This document shows, one piece after another, positions 12,915-25,600 of a stretch of 64,000 nucleotides of DNA. The translations under genes and the position numbers were made by a program. Within the stretch, counting starts at the first letter, position 1; each line of letters begins with the position of its first letter. Location: NCBI RefSeq assembly GCF_035582795.1, contig NC_134368.1, forward strand, positions 42,027,501-42,091,500. Direction: 5' to 3'. Source of the DNA: Mycteria americana (taxonomy: Eukaryota; Chordata; Aves; Ciconiiformes; Ciconiidae). Below the pieces are notes generated by a model. It did no database searches, was not told where the DNA came from, and worked only from the letters and a program-made list of their open reading frames with translations.

Positions 12915-15900
12915 CAGAGTGTGGAAAACTCTGTGCCTTTCACCAGAGACTTCAGTTTCTTCCAGAGAAGAATGACACTGTGGATAGCGGGCATGAATTT
13001 AAACAGCAAAAATAGACATTATTAGAATCCTAAATAATTAGAATGAATGCGGGAACATCATAAACAAAACCCTAAAAGCTGACATGACTGTACTGTGCTT
13101 GCAGAAGTACGTAGTGCAATCAGGAATTAAATGCCAAAGGATTGTCTGAGCCTCCTGAGAGAGGCGGAGTGTTAGATTTCACAAAAAAATGGTCCTTCTT
13201 GTCCCATTCTTTATTTAAGTCATGTTTATCTCCATTTTCTCTTTTTTCTCACTTTTGCTCTGTAGAGTGTCCTGAGGATACACCTTATTCACAGAATTTT
13301 AGTGGCAATTTTGATGCTAAGTAGAAAACTGCCTAAAATATCTTGAGATATTACACTATTAACGCCTTTCACTATATCTGTGGCATTCAAAATAATAATA
13401 AATGTGGAAACATAGGCTGATGTATATTGGTTACGAATCAGTTAAAGAAAATGAGCCAAAAATAACATCTGCACCAGCAAATCTGCACTGCTTAGCATAC
13501 GGTTTTAATTTAAATATATTTACTTCTAAATTTTGAGAGCTGTGAGAGGTTTTAGATGTGTGCTTCTCATTTAAAAGATGCTGGCAGATAGTGTAGGCCA
13601 AATATCGGCTCTGGAGAAAGACAGGTTTAGAAAAGACCTAATATTAGGCCACATTGAGCCACTGATTTTTTTAGGCAGAAGTCTTCACTGAGTCCTAATG
13701 GAATTCACTTTAACAATTTTATGTCGATAATTGAAACTCTCACTTGACTTTTGGTATGGTATTAGCTGGTACCTGGACATCATATAGTAATTAACTAGAG
13801 ACAGACCAGTTCAGTTCTTTTCATAAGGGTTTAACAAAAATCAGTTGTTAAATGTTAAAAATATGTCCTTTAAATACAGCATTAAGTATTTGAGGTTTTA
13901 GTTTCTAACACTGGTAAATAAGAATAACTTTTAATTTGCTTGACTGTGCCCATTCTTTCTAGAGGGGGAGTTATTTCTAGAGGTCCAAAATGTTAGAAGC
14001 AACACAGTTCACTCGGAAGCGAAGGGGAAAGGAGCAGTAAGACTGCATTGTCCACACCAGAGGTATGGGAGGGACGTCATGTGTGAATGTGCAACTGCAC
14101 AGCTATTTGCATCTGTTAGTCTAAACCCACAAACAGGAGCCTTTGTTGCAGGTTACAAGAATCAGGTTTGAAAGTGTTGCCTGTGCTGTAGATGTCTCGA
14201 CAAGAATCCGTCTATTTACCATCTGTTGCACCTCTTTCTATATTGAAGGATTTGGACCCTTAAAATTCATATGTGTATTTTCACAGTGGCCTCAGTCATT
14301 TCATGATGGTAATGAAAGTCACTCGGGACACTCTTTGGTCTTCCAAGAGACTCAGCTGAGCAGCCGAGCCCAAAATATCTCTTGTTAGATTTTCCCTTAA
14401 TTTAAATGGCTATGTTAAAGCCACATTTAATTTAAAGATTCCTTTAAAATACCTAACATTTGTGTGCTGGGTTGTAGCCTGCCTGAATCACTATCTTTTT
14501 ACTTTAAAATTACTTTTTAATTAAAAAAGAAAAGGCAAGAGAATTAAAAACAAATTGACAATGCTATAAAAAGATTTTTATGTGATTTGGTAAATTTAAA
14601 TATTTCTGCAATTAAACATTCCTAACTTTTTGGTGATTTTCTTTTCTTTTTGTTGTATTTAATTTTTCTATAAACTATTTGGATAAAAACTATTTTTAAT
14701 TGTCCAGTGATAAAAGCTGTCCAGCAATAGGAAAGTCCACATCTGCTTCAACGGCAGACATATAAAACCTGTGTGACAAACACGATCATTAAACAATCTG
14801 ATTTTCTTGTTGGGAGAGTTTAATGCTGTTGGGTGTAGTATTAAAATGTAGAATTTGATAGCGCGTCTTAAAATTTTAATGATGTGTTCATGAATATAAA
14901 ACATGCTTCCACCAGTGACTTTATGACTTCTCCTCTGCATAATTAGTGGTATCTGTTTTATGAGCTTACTGTTGTTGCCTTGATCCCATGAAAATGTGAA
15001 ACCACTGTAATAATTTACACCATTCCAGAGATTTAAAGATACAAGCTGGGATTTCTTCTCCTTTTCTCCTTCCATATTCCCTTGTTTTTAATACCAAAAC
15101 AGAACTTTAAGTGGCCTTCGTGAAAGCTGGGCAAGGAAAAAATTCAAGGACAATATTTAATTTTAAACATTTGTCATAACACCGTATTTGTTGCCTCAGC
15201 TTAAATCTGCCTTGTTAGCTTCTGTTAGAGGATGAGACAATCTTCCTACCACAAAGCTTTTTTTTGTTAAAAAAAGTAAACAAATCTCCATTTCTAGTGT
15301 GCAAAATGAAAAGGGACTAACTTCCACTGAGAAAAATAATTATCCAGACGATAATGATTCTATGGTCACAATCAGCTAACTTCTGAGCTATCATTTATTG
15401 TACAGTCTCTTCCCATTTTTCCTCCTCTAGACTTCAGCAAGCACTGGACCCATACAAATAAAAAAATAATTTGATTCATGGGAGGGAACACGGCATTTTG
15501 CTTAGAAGCTTAGACCGAATATTAGGCAAGAAGGACAGCGGTTTCTTCTTTGGTCTCACATCTGTAAATCAAGGCTGGTGCTGGTTAAAACAATGGTGGG
15601 TTACTGTGGCATTTAACAGAGATAGCTAATTAATCTTCTTCCATTCAAAGAAGATAGTGAGGGTGTGAGCAATATTTGCAGACACGTATTCCAAATGAAC
15701 ACACATGCTCCTGAAGGTTACTCAAAAGCAGAAAAGATGTCGTTGCCTACGCTTTGTGCAAGGGCCATCCACAGACTGATTCCGAGTTGTTTCCCTTCAG
15801 AATTTGAACAAAATAAAAAATAAAAGAATTGCCCACCGTGGAGCACAGACAAAGAGTTTCCACTTTCAGCCCAAAAGGTGGGGTTTCTAGGAAGTTATGT

Positions 15901-16150
15901 AAATGACATTCACAAAAAAAGAAGAAAAAATGAATGCTGAAAATAGACAAAGCCTCTAGTGATGATTTGGTAACACTATTGACTATAGCACTTGAAACAA
16001 GCTGAGTTTCTCACCAGTTAAACAGCATCATTTTGCTATTCACCTAGGGAGAAGACAAATAGATAAAAAAATGTGCTCAGTGGAAATTACCCTGTCTGTG
16101 AAACTTGGGTAAAGCATGAAAAAAATTATGTTTATTTTCTGTCAATTGAA
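12915..16150. other. gene-free AT-rich sequence
   Basis: No gene is recognised. One 135-codon open frame on the minus strand (14668-15075) has no recognisable domain and sits in very AT-rich sequence. An imperfect inverted repeat is at 14397-14435, with left arm TTAATTTAAATGGCT and right arm AGCCACATTTAATTTAA. Confidence 0.5.
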
Positions 16151-16221
16151 TTTCCTTCTAAAAAACACTGTTTTGGTTGCTTATATCAGGGGGAGGTTAT
16201 CACCTTTGTCTAAGGGTTATA
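16151..16221 (+). repeat. direct duplication, copy A
   Basis: This 71-base unit matches 16901-16970 in the same orientation at about 75% identity by hand alignment. It includes a perfect shared block GGGAGGTTAT and closely matching flanks (GTTGCTTA..TCAG before, GGTTATA after). The preserved block contains a GATA-type site (TTATC on +). The unit is not recognised as a known repeat family, so a local duplication or two insertions of an unknown element are both possible. Confidence 0.6.
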
Positions 16222-16900
16222 AATGGAGACTCATCATTGTCATAGGTGCTGTCATAGGAGTAGCACTTCCTGCGACACTTTCTATTATTCTCTGCAGTAA
16301 CTCCTTTGATTGAGATACGGTACATCCGGTGCCTGAAAAGAAATGTCATCCACCCAGAAAATCTTGCCATGAAAAGGATTTGGGCACGAGGGATCTGGGT
16401 TGACACGCTCATGAGGCCATGTAGCATGATAAGCAAACGCGGTCAAAACAATCCATCATTCCAAAATCATGTTCATTTGGAATTGTTCATTTAAAAAAGA
16501 AAAAAACCCACAAAACATGATGTTCCAAATTTCCTTACGGTTTGGGACGAAAATAAATATTACTGTATCAGAATATGTCAAGGCACCAAAGCTTCACTGC
16601 TCACTCAGTTCTAATGCAAACAAGGGTTCAGGTCCTGCTTATCTCAGCTCTTCCCATTTGATAAACATCAAGCAGTCCTAGCTGAAAGATCCTTGCTTCT
16701 CACTGCCTTTCAAAGTGTCTGCCACAGAAGGTCTTATCTCATCCTGCTTTTACTCTCTGCAGCACGGTTAGGTAAGTGGAACTCTGATTTAAATCAACCC
16801 CTTCACTATGGGTCTAACCAGTTAAAGAGTTAAATTAATCTCCGTATTTGGCTCTCAAAAACAGTTCCAGTTTTGCACTCACTATTTGAATTTTACTGGA

Positions 16901-16970
16901 TTTTCTTCTGAAGAACATTTCTTTGTTGCTTACTTCAGTGGGAGGTTATCTCTTTCCTTTGAAGGTTATA
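16901..16970 (+). repeat. direct duplication, copy B
   Basis: This is the partner of 16151-16221, about 750 bases downstream and in the same orientation. The shared core runs GTTGCTTACTTCAGTGGGAG, then GTTATC, and the match ends at GGTTATA. Sequence either side of the pair does not obviously match, so the duplicated unit is about 70 bases. Confidence 0.6.
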
Positions 16971-17157
16971 TTGTGATTGGCAGAGGGTCAGGAAACTTCA
17001 GTCACATTGGCCTGTTACGGAAATACTTTGAAAAATAAATGTGAAAGACAAATGCTAAGTAAAGAGACTCCTTAATCAGCAACAGTTCCATAAGACTTCA
17101 GACCCAGTGAGGTATCCATGAATGTTTTGTTTACACAGTTTATTAATATAGACATTT

Positions 17158-17200
17158 GGGAGCAATGGGAGATTTTCTGTTGACTTTGATAGTCAAGCTT
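17158..17200. repeat. possible palindromic-repeat relic
   Basis: GGGAGCAATGGGAGATTTTC followed by TGTTGACTTTGATAG resembles the centre of the sauropsid palindromic repeat with a '..GGGAGTTTTGCCATTGACTTTGATGG..' layout. It is short and diverged. Confidence 0.4.
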
Positions 17201-20200
17201 AAGATGTATGCGAGGTTCACGCTCTGTTGGCAGGATGTTCACAAAGCAACAGTCTAAAAAACAAATACTCTATATGGCCACTGTCAAGACTGCATGTAGA
17301 TTAGCAGACTTTTTCTATTAGACAGTGCTGCTGGATTCTCCTAAGCTTTGTCTCGCATCCTCTCAACTTGCTAGAAGTAGTACTCTATTACTATATGCCA
17401 GCATCAACAAGCTTAACACAGTAATGTTTGAAATATGTTCATGTCACAATATGTCACAATACAGAAGGGCTAGGATTTCTAATATTCTAATACATTCTGA
17501 AATATTATTATTTCTCGTTTTTTAATTTTACACTTCATTTTTATCTAAATATACTGAAAAGAAGTCCAAGACAGAAACTTAAGGATTAATTCAGTATGCA
17601 TTAGAAAAGTATATACACTTTTGTTTCAAAGTATCTGAGGAATGGGCCGTGCACTTTCTGATGTATAGCTCCAAATGCACTTATAAGTGGATAATAATAT
17701 TAGAAGTGTTATGAATAATAACAAAGCTGGCTAGGAGCCTATTCTTTCTGGATAAGTCCATTTTACTCTCACCAGTAGTAAAGGGAGCTGTGTGCAATCA
17801 GCAGAAGGGCACATAACCCTTGGATTTAAAGCTTGAGCTGTCCTCATTTGATTCAGTTGACCTTAATAGACATGTTTGCAGGGAGCCCAATTAGCAGCTG
17901 GTTGTAACATACTGTACCATATGTGCTGGATCTCTAAGGCACAAGTAGGAGCTTAAGGACGGAGGGTCAGGCTTAACTGTCATTTTTATAAAAATTCATT
18001 TCCTCTAGGCATTTTAAAAGAAAAATGGATGGTAGCAAACACATTAGAATAGTGTGGCCTTTATGGGAAATGGCAATTTAAGCAGTGGCCCACGGATTTC
18101 ACTTTCAGTAGGTCGGAACATTATATAGTATTTAATACATTTCAATATTCTGCACTGTATCCACTGTCCCCCGCTACTATAGGGCACAGTCAGTCCAACT
18201 GTCCCTACCAGGAAATCTTCCTTTGCTTCGGTGTTTCGAGATGTGCATAAACCTGGGACAGGAATTTAAACCTCCATAAAGCACAGGTTTGATCTCAAAT
18301 TATGATTAATTTGACAGCAAAATGAGAAAAAGATGTTCTTATGTTTTTCTGGTTTCATCTACTTATTCTGTCAACCCCAGCTCCAATTTATTGCCTGCTC
18401 AGCTTGTGCCAATGCAAGTTTAAATGGCTGTGCTCTATGTCAGATCAGTGCAGTGGTATAAAATGTTACAAAAGACCTCAAAAAAAAAAATGCAGCAGTA
18501 ATTTTCCCTTTCACTGACTGTCACATGTTTCTTGTATTTTTTAACTGAACAATAGTTTTGGAAAATTATTCCTTTTGGAATTATTTCCATTCCTTGTAGC
18601 TACATTTCCGTGTCACACTTTTAGTTAGCACCATGACTTATTTTTTTTCATTGCACTCCACACTTTGGGGATTCTAATTAGAGGAGTAACACACTGGTGA
18701 AATTTCAGTACTATGCACATGCAAAGTCACCAAGGTTTGTTTGCTTTAGATGTATCTTTAAGCACAGAAAACTGAGAGAGACGTCCTGACCTGCAGCTTC
18801 CATTTGGACAGCCGAGGTCTCTTGCCCCGGGCAGGGTAGAGAGGGAGATTGCTGTGGTTGGTTGTCTGCCCAGCTCCAGCCTCTGGCACCTCGGAGTGCT
18901 CAACCACACGCTTAGGTTTAATCCTAAATTTAATAGACAAACATCCTATTCCACAGGACAGGCTTTCAGCTTTTCCAGAAGTGACAAAAGGAATTTCTTT
19001 ATGCCAAGCAAGCTTTTATACCAAAAAGAAAAGTTTAGTACCAGGATAGAGATAACCTATTCATGGCTGAAACCACTAATGTGCTAATTCTTACTCTGGT
19101 CCCCTTATCCTTTCCCCTTACTGTCTCAGCAGGTCATTAAGGTCCATAAATGTACAACATCTGGTGGCAGAGGATCGCTGGAGTGCGTATAGCTCCATGC
19201 TCGCACAGCTCTTAACTTGGATGAGATCTGCCCCATACGCCTGCACGGAGGACAAGGGCAAGAAATGAAACTTCTCATCCCAAATCTACTAAATTGGTTA
19301 TATCTGCAGAGAGTTACACTGGCAAACTGGACCTTTCAGCACATACTCAGGCCTTTCAGAGGGCAAGGAAATTTTGGGCGAGTAAATCAAAGATTCTGGC
19401 AGCGCATGGACATTAACGCGAAGCAAGGCTGCGGCTCCCTGCAGGAGTCATGGCACAGCGTTGGGGCCCAAAACCCAAAAAGCAGCCCTGGAAAGCCTGA
19501 ATGGAGCCTGGCCTGCCAGCTGAAGATTTGTCCTGTGTCTGAAGGCAAGAGACATGGGAAGAAGGCAAATGAGTAAAACTTTTAGCAGAAGTATGTGATC
19601 AGTCACCTTAAAGAACGAAATTGTTTTCTTGAAACTTGTACTGGGCAAAAAAAGAACATAAATTAGAAATCCAGTCCTGTACAAAATTAGAGGAATGAAG
19701 AGGGCATGTATCCCCGCCTTCTATAATTTCTTCCTGAATGCTAGATTGATACTGGGTCGTGCACAGGACTCATGTAACAGGAAGAACGCAGCAGGATTTT
19801 GGTTGTAATGGAACTGTCTGAGAAAAACATAGTGGACAGATATGCTCCTCTTGTGTGTGATGCTTTACAAATAGATAGGGGTAATGGGACCTTGACACAG
19901 ATTCCTAAAAACAGCATGGAGACTAGACTCACTGTAAATTTGTTTCCCTACTGATATTGCTTTTTTTATCATCACTGCTAGGTCCCGTGAAGCAAGAAAT
20001 ATGCGGATATATGATTGAAGATAATTTGGCTCAAGATTAATCAAGAGACATTTGGAGTAATTTATGGCATTATTGCACAAAGCAACGATATATACACAAC
20101 CATATCCCTTTCAGATTCTGTCTGTTAATAAAGTCTTTGAATACCATCAAGTCATTTGAACTCTGTGAAACTCAGATATAGAAATCTGCTGAGAATTGTA

Positions 20201-21340
20201 CACGCATTGTAAAGAGAAACTGAGGTACAGGGCAAGACTTTCTTTACAATGCTTGTATTCCTGCTTTTTTAATAATTGTTAATAAAGAAGGCATTAATAG
20301 CATTTACAGTCCTTTTATCAGAATCTGAGAGTCCTTTGCAAACTTAAAAACCTTAGTTTCCGTGCAACAAAAATATATTGGAATACTGTCTGGAAGATCA
20401 GGGCAGGACTGGGACCAACATTTTCTAGATCTTCATATCTTCCATGGGTAAACTTGGCTCCAGAGCTCCAAACTGTGTCAGGATTCTGCCTTCTGGTCAC
20501 CGTATCTATGGAGTATTGCATTTTCCTGTTTCCCAAAGAGCCTCAAGTGATTTTGATTTTCTCATCTTTATTTTCTCACCCTTTTAAGCAATTAACAATT
20601 AAGCAATTATTCATGGAATAAACTATTTCAAACAAATGTTTTCAAAGCCAGTCTGCAGCTGAAGTGGGAGAAAGAGGAAGGTCAGGCAACACTGGCAGCC
20701 TAGTAACATTATATTCAAGTCAGTTTTGGTTTAAAATGCATTTTAATTGTAGTTGCTGCAAAAACTCTGTGGTGTTTGCAAGGTGACCAAACTTGGCTTT
20801 GCAGACCTAAATTCCAAGACATCAATAAAAAATAGAGATCTCCGTTCAAACACCATTTAACAAACACCATAGAGAAGGCATCAGTGCCAAAATGTAGGTT
20901 AAAAATTGCAATTCATAACACAAGACAACTGACAATTTCTATTACTACCATAGCTTTAGAGTGTATGGATATAAGCATTCTGATTAATCTGGCTTGAAAG
21001 CATATTCATCTTGTTGTTCATCCCACGAAGATCTTTCAATGCCAGGACATTCAGATCTTCCCAACAAGCAAGTAGCTGACATTTGTCAGAGGCATCCTTG
21101 GAAACCTTCACAACAACTTGAGTTCACCCCATTGTTGTAAGAACCCGGATGAGTTTCCTCACTTGTACTCAGGGAGAAAATATAGTGGCTTGGCCGGACT
21201 CTTACAATAGCCAGATGTCTATTGACATACTACCTAATCTTTGTCCTGTCACTTAGCCTCTCTGCCTGAAAAACTAGGAAAAACAATCTAACATATAGGA
21301 AGACCTAACATTGTATTTTGTTGCTTGTCCAAACAGTGTA
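17201..21340. other. gene-free sequence
   Basis: No gene is recognised. A GC-richer patch at about 18760-18900 and another at 19190-19560 hold open frames of up to 119 codons without recognisable domains. A fragment at 20205-20240 (GAGAAACTGAGGTACAGGGC) resembles the MIR 3' region read in antisense but is too short to assign. The block at 17860-18130 has mixed composition and could be conserved non-coding DNA. Confidence 0.5.
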
Positions 21341-21442
21341 ATGTATATACATTATATAATAATATATATACACACATATATAATAACATGTATACACTAT
21401 ACTTATGTACATACACACACACTCATATGCATATACATACAC
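21341..21442. repeat. TA/CA-rich microsatellite region
   Basis: About 100 bases of interrupted TA and CA dinucleotides: TATATACA-type runs, then ACACACAC, then CATATGCATATACATAC. It is imperfect, so probably an old compound microsatellite. Confidence 0.85.
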
Positions 21443-21989
21443 TTTTGGGGGAGCAGCTATTTAAGTAAAGCAGACTGTACTTCTCTGCTTTATTCTATTT
21501 TTTTTTTCACATCATTGAAATAAGCAATTTAAATCATTGTCACTAACATTTTAAACCAAAACTTTGTGAATATGATTACGAGGAATGACCACAGCACTTA
21601 CTGATGAACGTAAAACATTGAAGTCTTCTATATTTCACAATATGGCTGGAAAATATGTGGAGAAACTAATTCATCTGTTTCTCAGATTCTCAGATTCAGT
21701 TTCTCACTGACTGATGCTCAGAAGACAAATGGTAAAAAGACTGGATTTCATGTGTTCTTCACAAAATATCTCTCTATTTTTCCATTCTTCTAAATAGGTT
21801 AAAGTGGACTAGCCTGTCCTGATTTGTACAGGAAGAAATAGTAAGCTGATTTAAAGAAACAACTGTACTTAACTCAGTTGTCTTAACATTATGGGACAAA
21901 TTCTCCATCAGTTATACACATGCAACTTCTATCAGTTTCTGAGGAAGCATATGGCTCGAAGCACAGCTCTCATATTTTAATTGCTGCCA

Positions 21990-22027
21990 AACACACACAC
22001 GCGCGCACACACACGCACACACACACA
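21990..22027. repeat. (CA)n microsatellite with CGCGCG core
   Basis: Thirty-eight bases of unbroken alternating purine-pyrimidine: five AC units, then a GCGCGC stretch, then AC units with one further GC step. Strict alternation with CG steps is the classic Z-DNA-forming pattern. It should be length-polymorphic. Confidence 0.9.
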
Positions 22028-22514
22028 GTCCCATCCCTTCTCTTAGTTCAAAGCTAGGAATGAGATGGTTTTGAGATTTGAAACATTTTCCTGCTCTGAC
22101 TCAGGGCAAAAAGTTGAAATCTCATAAATTTTCGTCAATGTGCATTCCAAACAAAAGCTTGGCTTGCATTAATTAAAATATTTTTGTAAGATTTTTATTC
22201 TTTTGAGATATTGCTATTTGTCCTAAAATGAGGACAAATAAAACAAAAAGACATATTGTCTATTTTGATTTTCCCTCACTTTTTTTTCTTGTTTAGAAGA
22301 CGCAAATTGAAGTTTCTGCATTCTGATCATTTCTGCATTTTTTACTTAGATGAATTAGCACTTCCTTTTAAAGAAGCTTCGTAGAAAATCTCCTGATCAG
22401 CTGTTACTCCTACGCTGGATCAAGCTTAAAACTCAGACCTGCCATTTTTTCTGTGTGGCAAGGATTGAAGGCAGTTGCTCTGTCAGTGCTGAACAGAGAA
22501 ATGTTTAGAGAGCG

Positions 22515-22620
22515 GAGCAGCACTGCGATGCAGTGACTGGAGCAGGGGAAGGCTGTGGGCTGCATTCTCTTCCTTATTCTGCCACCGACGGGACGCATAA
22601 TCCTCAGCAAATTGCGTGGT
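22515..22620 (+). repeat. MIR-type SINE relic, sense orientation
   Basis: The order of blocks follows the amniote MIR (tRNA-derived CORE-SINE): a degraded tRNA-like head (ATGCAGTGACTGGAGCAGGG), then CTGCATTCTCTTCCTTATTC, then TCTGCCACCGACGGGACG, then CAGCAAATTGCG, which corresponds to the 'GACCTTGGGCAAATCAC' part. It is diverged, and is assigned from consensus order by memory. Confidence 0.5.
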
Positions 22621-25600
22621 TTTAATGCTTAAAGGTCAGATCTGGATGCTATGAGTGCTTTGCTGACAAAAGACTCCTATTGTGCGTATAACCTGCGCTG
22701 GAAAAACTATTCTTTTGCCAGTGTAATTTATTCCAGTCCTTCACAGTTCAAGAGTGTGGTTCCCAGGGACCATACCTCTTTCTGTCTGAAAAAAATTACT
22801 GGGGCAGAAATTTGTACTGAACATATAATCTAAGTTTCCTCTCTTCAAGCACGACAGGAATGAGAACTTGGAAACGCATTCGCATGTTGTGTTATCTGTG
22901 CTGCTGCATAATTATTATCATGTTTCTCAGCAGCACCAGAATACAAGTGGCTGATTTTCCAAAGTGACGACCATCGTTGCTTGCCATCGGCTGTGATGTG
23001 AGGAGTGGCTGAGCAGTGCTTCAGGAAGCCAGCCTGCTCGAACACGCTACGGTAAGAGACAGCTGTATGTAGCAGCTTAGTTGCCTTCGGTTTGCGTGGA
23101 CGTCCCTGTTACAATCCTGGCAGACTGAGGACGGAGACTGTGGGGACGGTTTTCCTGCTGTTTCATCGTGTTAGTAAGACCTTCAGATCAGTTATGCGTA
23201 TTTTATGTTGTTTTGCTGGTTCTTATTCTTTTGAGGAAATATAGGCTTGAGCAACAGAATCTGGGCTCTTCCACACCTCTTAAAATATAGCATTTAGAGA
23301 AGTTTCCAGTAAAGGAATGAGTGTTGTCAACTAGTTAGCACAAGCCGTTGGAAAAACCCCTGAACTCTGTACAGGCAGAATAATTACACACAAATGCATT
23401 CGGGAATCCTATGGAAAATGTAGTCCAGTGACCTGGCATGGTTACAGCACAATTTAGCAAGTATGTTAGAACAAATTACTCCTTTTAACCATAAGCCATT
23501 CTGTTTCACGCTTTTAATGAAGGCCTGTGCCACACACTAGAATACTTCTCACCTCATTACTACTCATAAAAAGCAATGATCCATTCAAAGGCTCCTCATA
23601 TCTCCCATATGAGATGTAAAAGAGCCCACTCTTTCTCAGTCTGGCACAGAAGAGAAGAACGGCTTCTTTCTTCAGCCTTTGATGTTGATCATTAGGATGT
23701 TTACTAGATAAAAGAACTGAAAAATTTATCTGCATAACTTCACTGCTGTCGTGTGTTAGTGCTCTGCCTCCCAGCCCCCGGCTCCCTGTTTATAAATGTA
23801 AATCTCTTGTTGCTGTTTAGGGAAGGAAAAGGGTTTCAAGATTTCTCATGAGCGATTATTTTGCTCTCTCTCTCTCTGTGTATACATATATTTCTATATA
23901 AAAAGTGTATAACAAAAGGGGAAAAAAGGGTGAAGAGAGAGAAATATCCAGTGAGCTTGAAGACTATAATAAGGCAGCAAAACAGAAACGATGAACTGAA
24001 TAAAAATTAAATGAGACATGCTCTCTGATAAGCAAGTTTAAAAAAATAATCAGGCCTGAAATTAAGCTAGTTATTACACAAACACATGTACTGGTGTGTA
24101 TTTAAGGGCAAAGCTGCAAACAGCATATTCTTAAGGAGGAATGTTCTTATTTGTTAGTAGTAAACCCATATCTATTGCTTTATTTTTGTTTTTGCTCGAA
24201 ATAGTCCAACAAAGGACTTTATTCTGGCAGCAATTTTACTATTTCAGTATGTCTTAGCAAACCACTTTCAAACAGATTCTTCATTGCCTACTCCAGCACC
24301 ACGGTGGCAAGTGACCAGCTCACAGGCATTGCAGTCAGTGATACAAGGTGGCCTCATGTCTTTTCTGCCAGCCTGCTGGGGTTTAAGCCACCCCCCAAAA
24401 TGGGTAGGCAATGGCTAGAGAAGAGTAGGGGTATACCAGCGGGATACTCAGGTGTGCTGTTCTGGTTCTGTCAGTGGAGAAGACCCAACCCCAAATCTGT
24501 CGCCACAATTGCTCGTGTAATTACTCTCTAGTTCAGCCAAAGGGACCTGGGTTGCTTTATGAGGTTTTAATTAGTAAGTGTTTTCTTATTTGAACTATGT
24601 CCACTGAACAAACTCAGAACCACAAGCTTTAAAATTTCACACAACAAATGTGAAAAATGGAAATACCTAAGAGTTTGACAAGGTGGGACACGTCTTAGCC
24701 ATATGGTGTAGCCATAGCCAAGTACGTTGCGCATCTTACTGAGCCATGTAGAAGCAAAAGAGTTCATCTCCACCAGCCAGGGAGGATCTAGAAACACAGA
24801 AGACTAAGACCTGCCATTCTCATTGAGGCGAGCCGTTTGTTCAACCTAGTATTCTGCTCCAGCGAACAGTGTGTGATGCTTCAAAGAAACATTTAAGCTA
24901 CCCCATAACCACCAAAAGTAATACCCTGAGTAATAACCTGCCTGTAGGAAAGGTTTCCCTCCTAATCTCAAGCAGTTAGTTATGCCAGGAAGCTTGAGTA
25001 TTTTAAATCCCCCGTATCTTATCCTAGGTAAGTATGGATGTTTTATTATCTGTATAAATGCCTAATCATATTTAAGTTCTGGAAAGCCTATCTTCAAAGT
25101 AGTGTAGCAGCATTAACTGATCATCCCTTAAAAGGGGAGGTGGGTAAGTACAGTGTTGCCATCTCTCCCTTTTCTTAAATATACAAAAAATAAAGTATGG
25201 AGTGCCTCAATTCTGTGCCCAAAGCCAAACAATGACTGAATATAAAAGCCAGAGTTAAAATACTGGAGTTCATGATTCATAGCCCTCCATGCATGCAATA
25301 GGCCACAAAGTCCACATGCACATTGTTCACATTTAACTAGGAAATGTGGGAACAATATTTTCTTGATTATTTTCTGTTCATCGATAACTTTAAAGCAATT
25401 TATTAAAAATATCATTTGGTAATGGCCAGACTATGGCATCTTGACATCTTTGTCTAGAGGTATCCCAGACAGACTGCATTAAATCTGTGATGACTCTTCA
25501 CAATTTTGGTGCAGGCAGCGTTAAAAAACCCCCAACAAATCATTACAAGGTGCATTGAATACGTACTGCCTTTTATTGCATTTCTGTTCGGTGACTGTCA

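Noticed and set aside
19217..19576. 119-codon plus-strand frame in a GC-richer patch
   Set aside because: No domain, no conserved-looking motif, and competing frame on the other strand.
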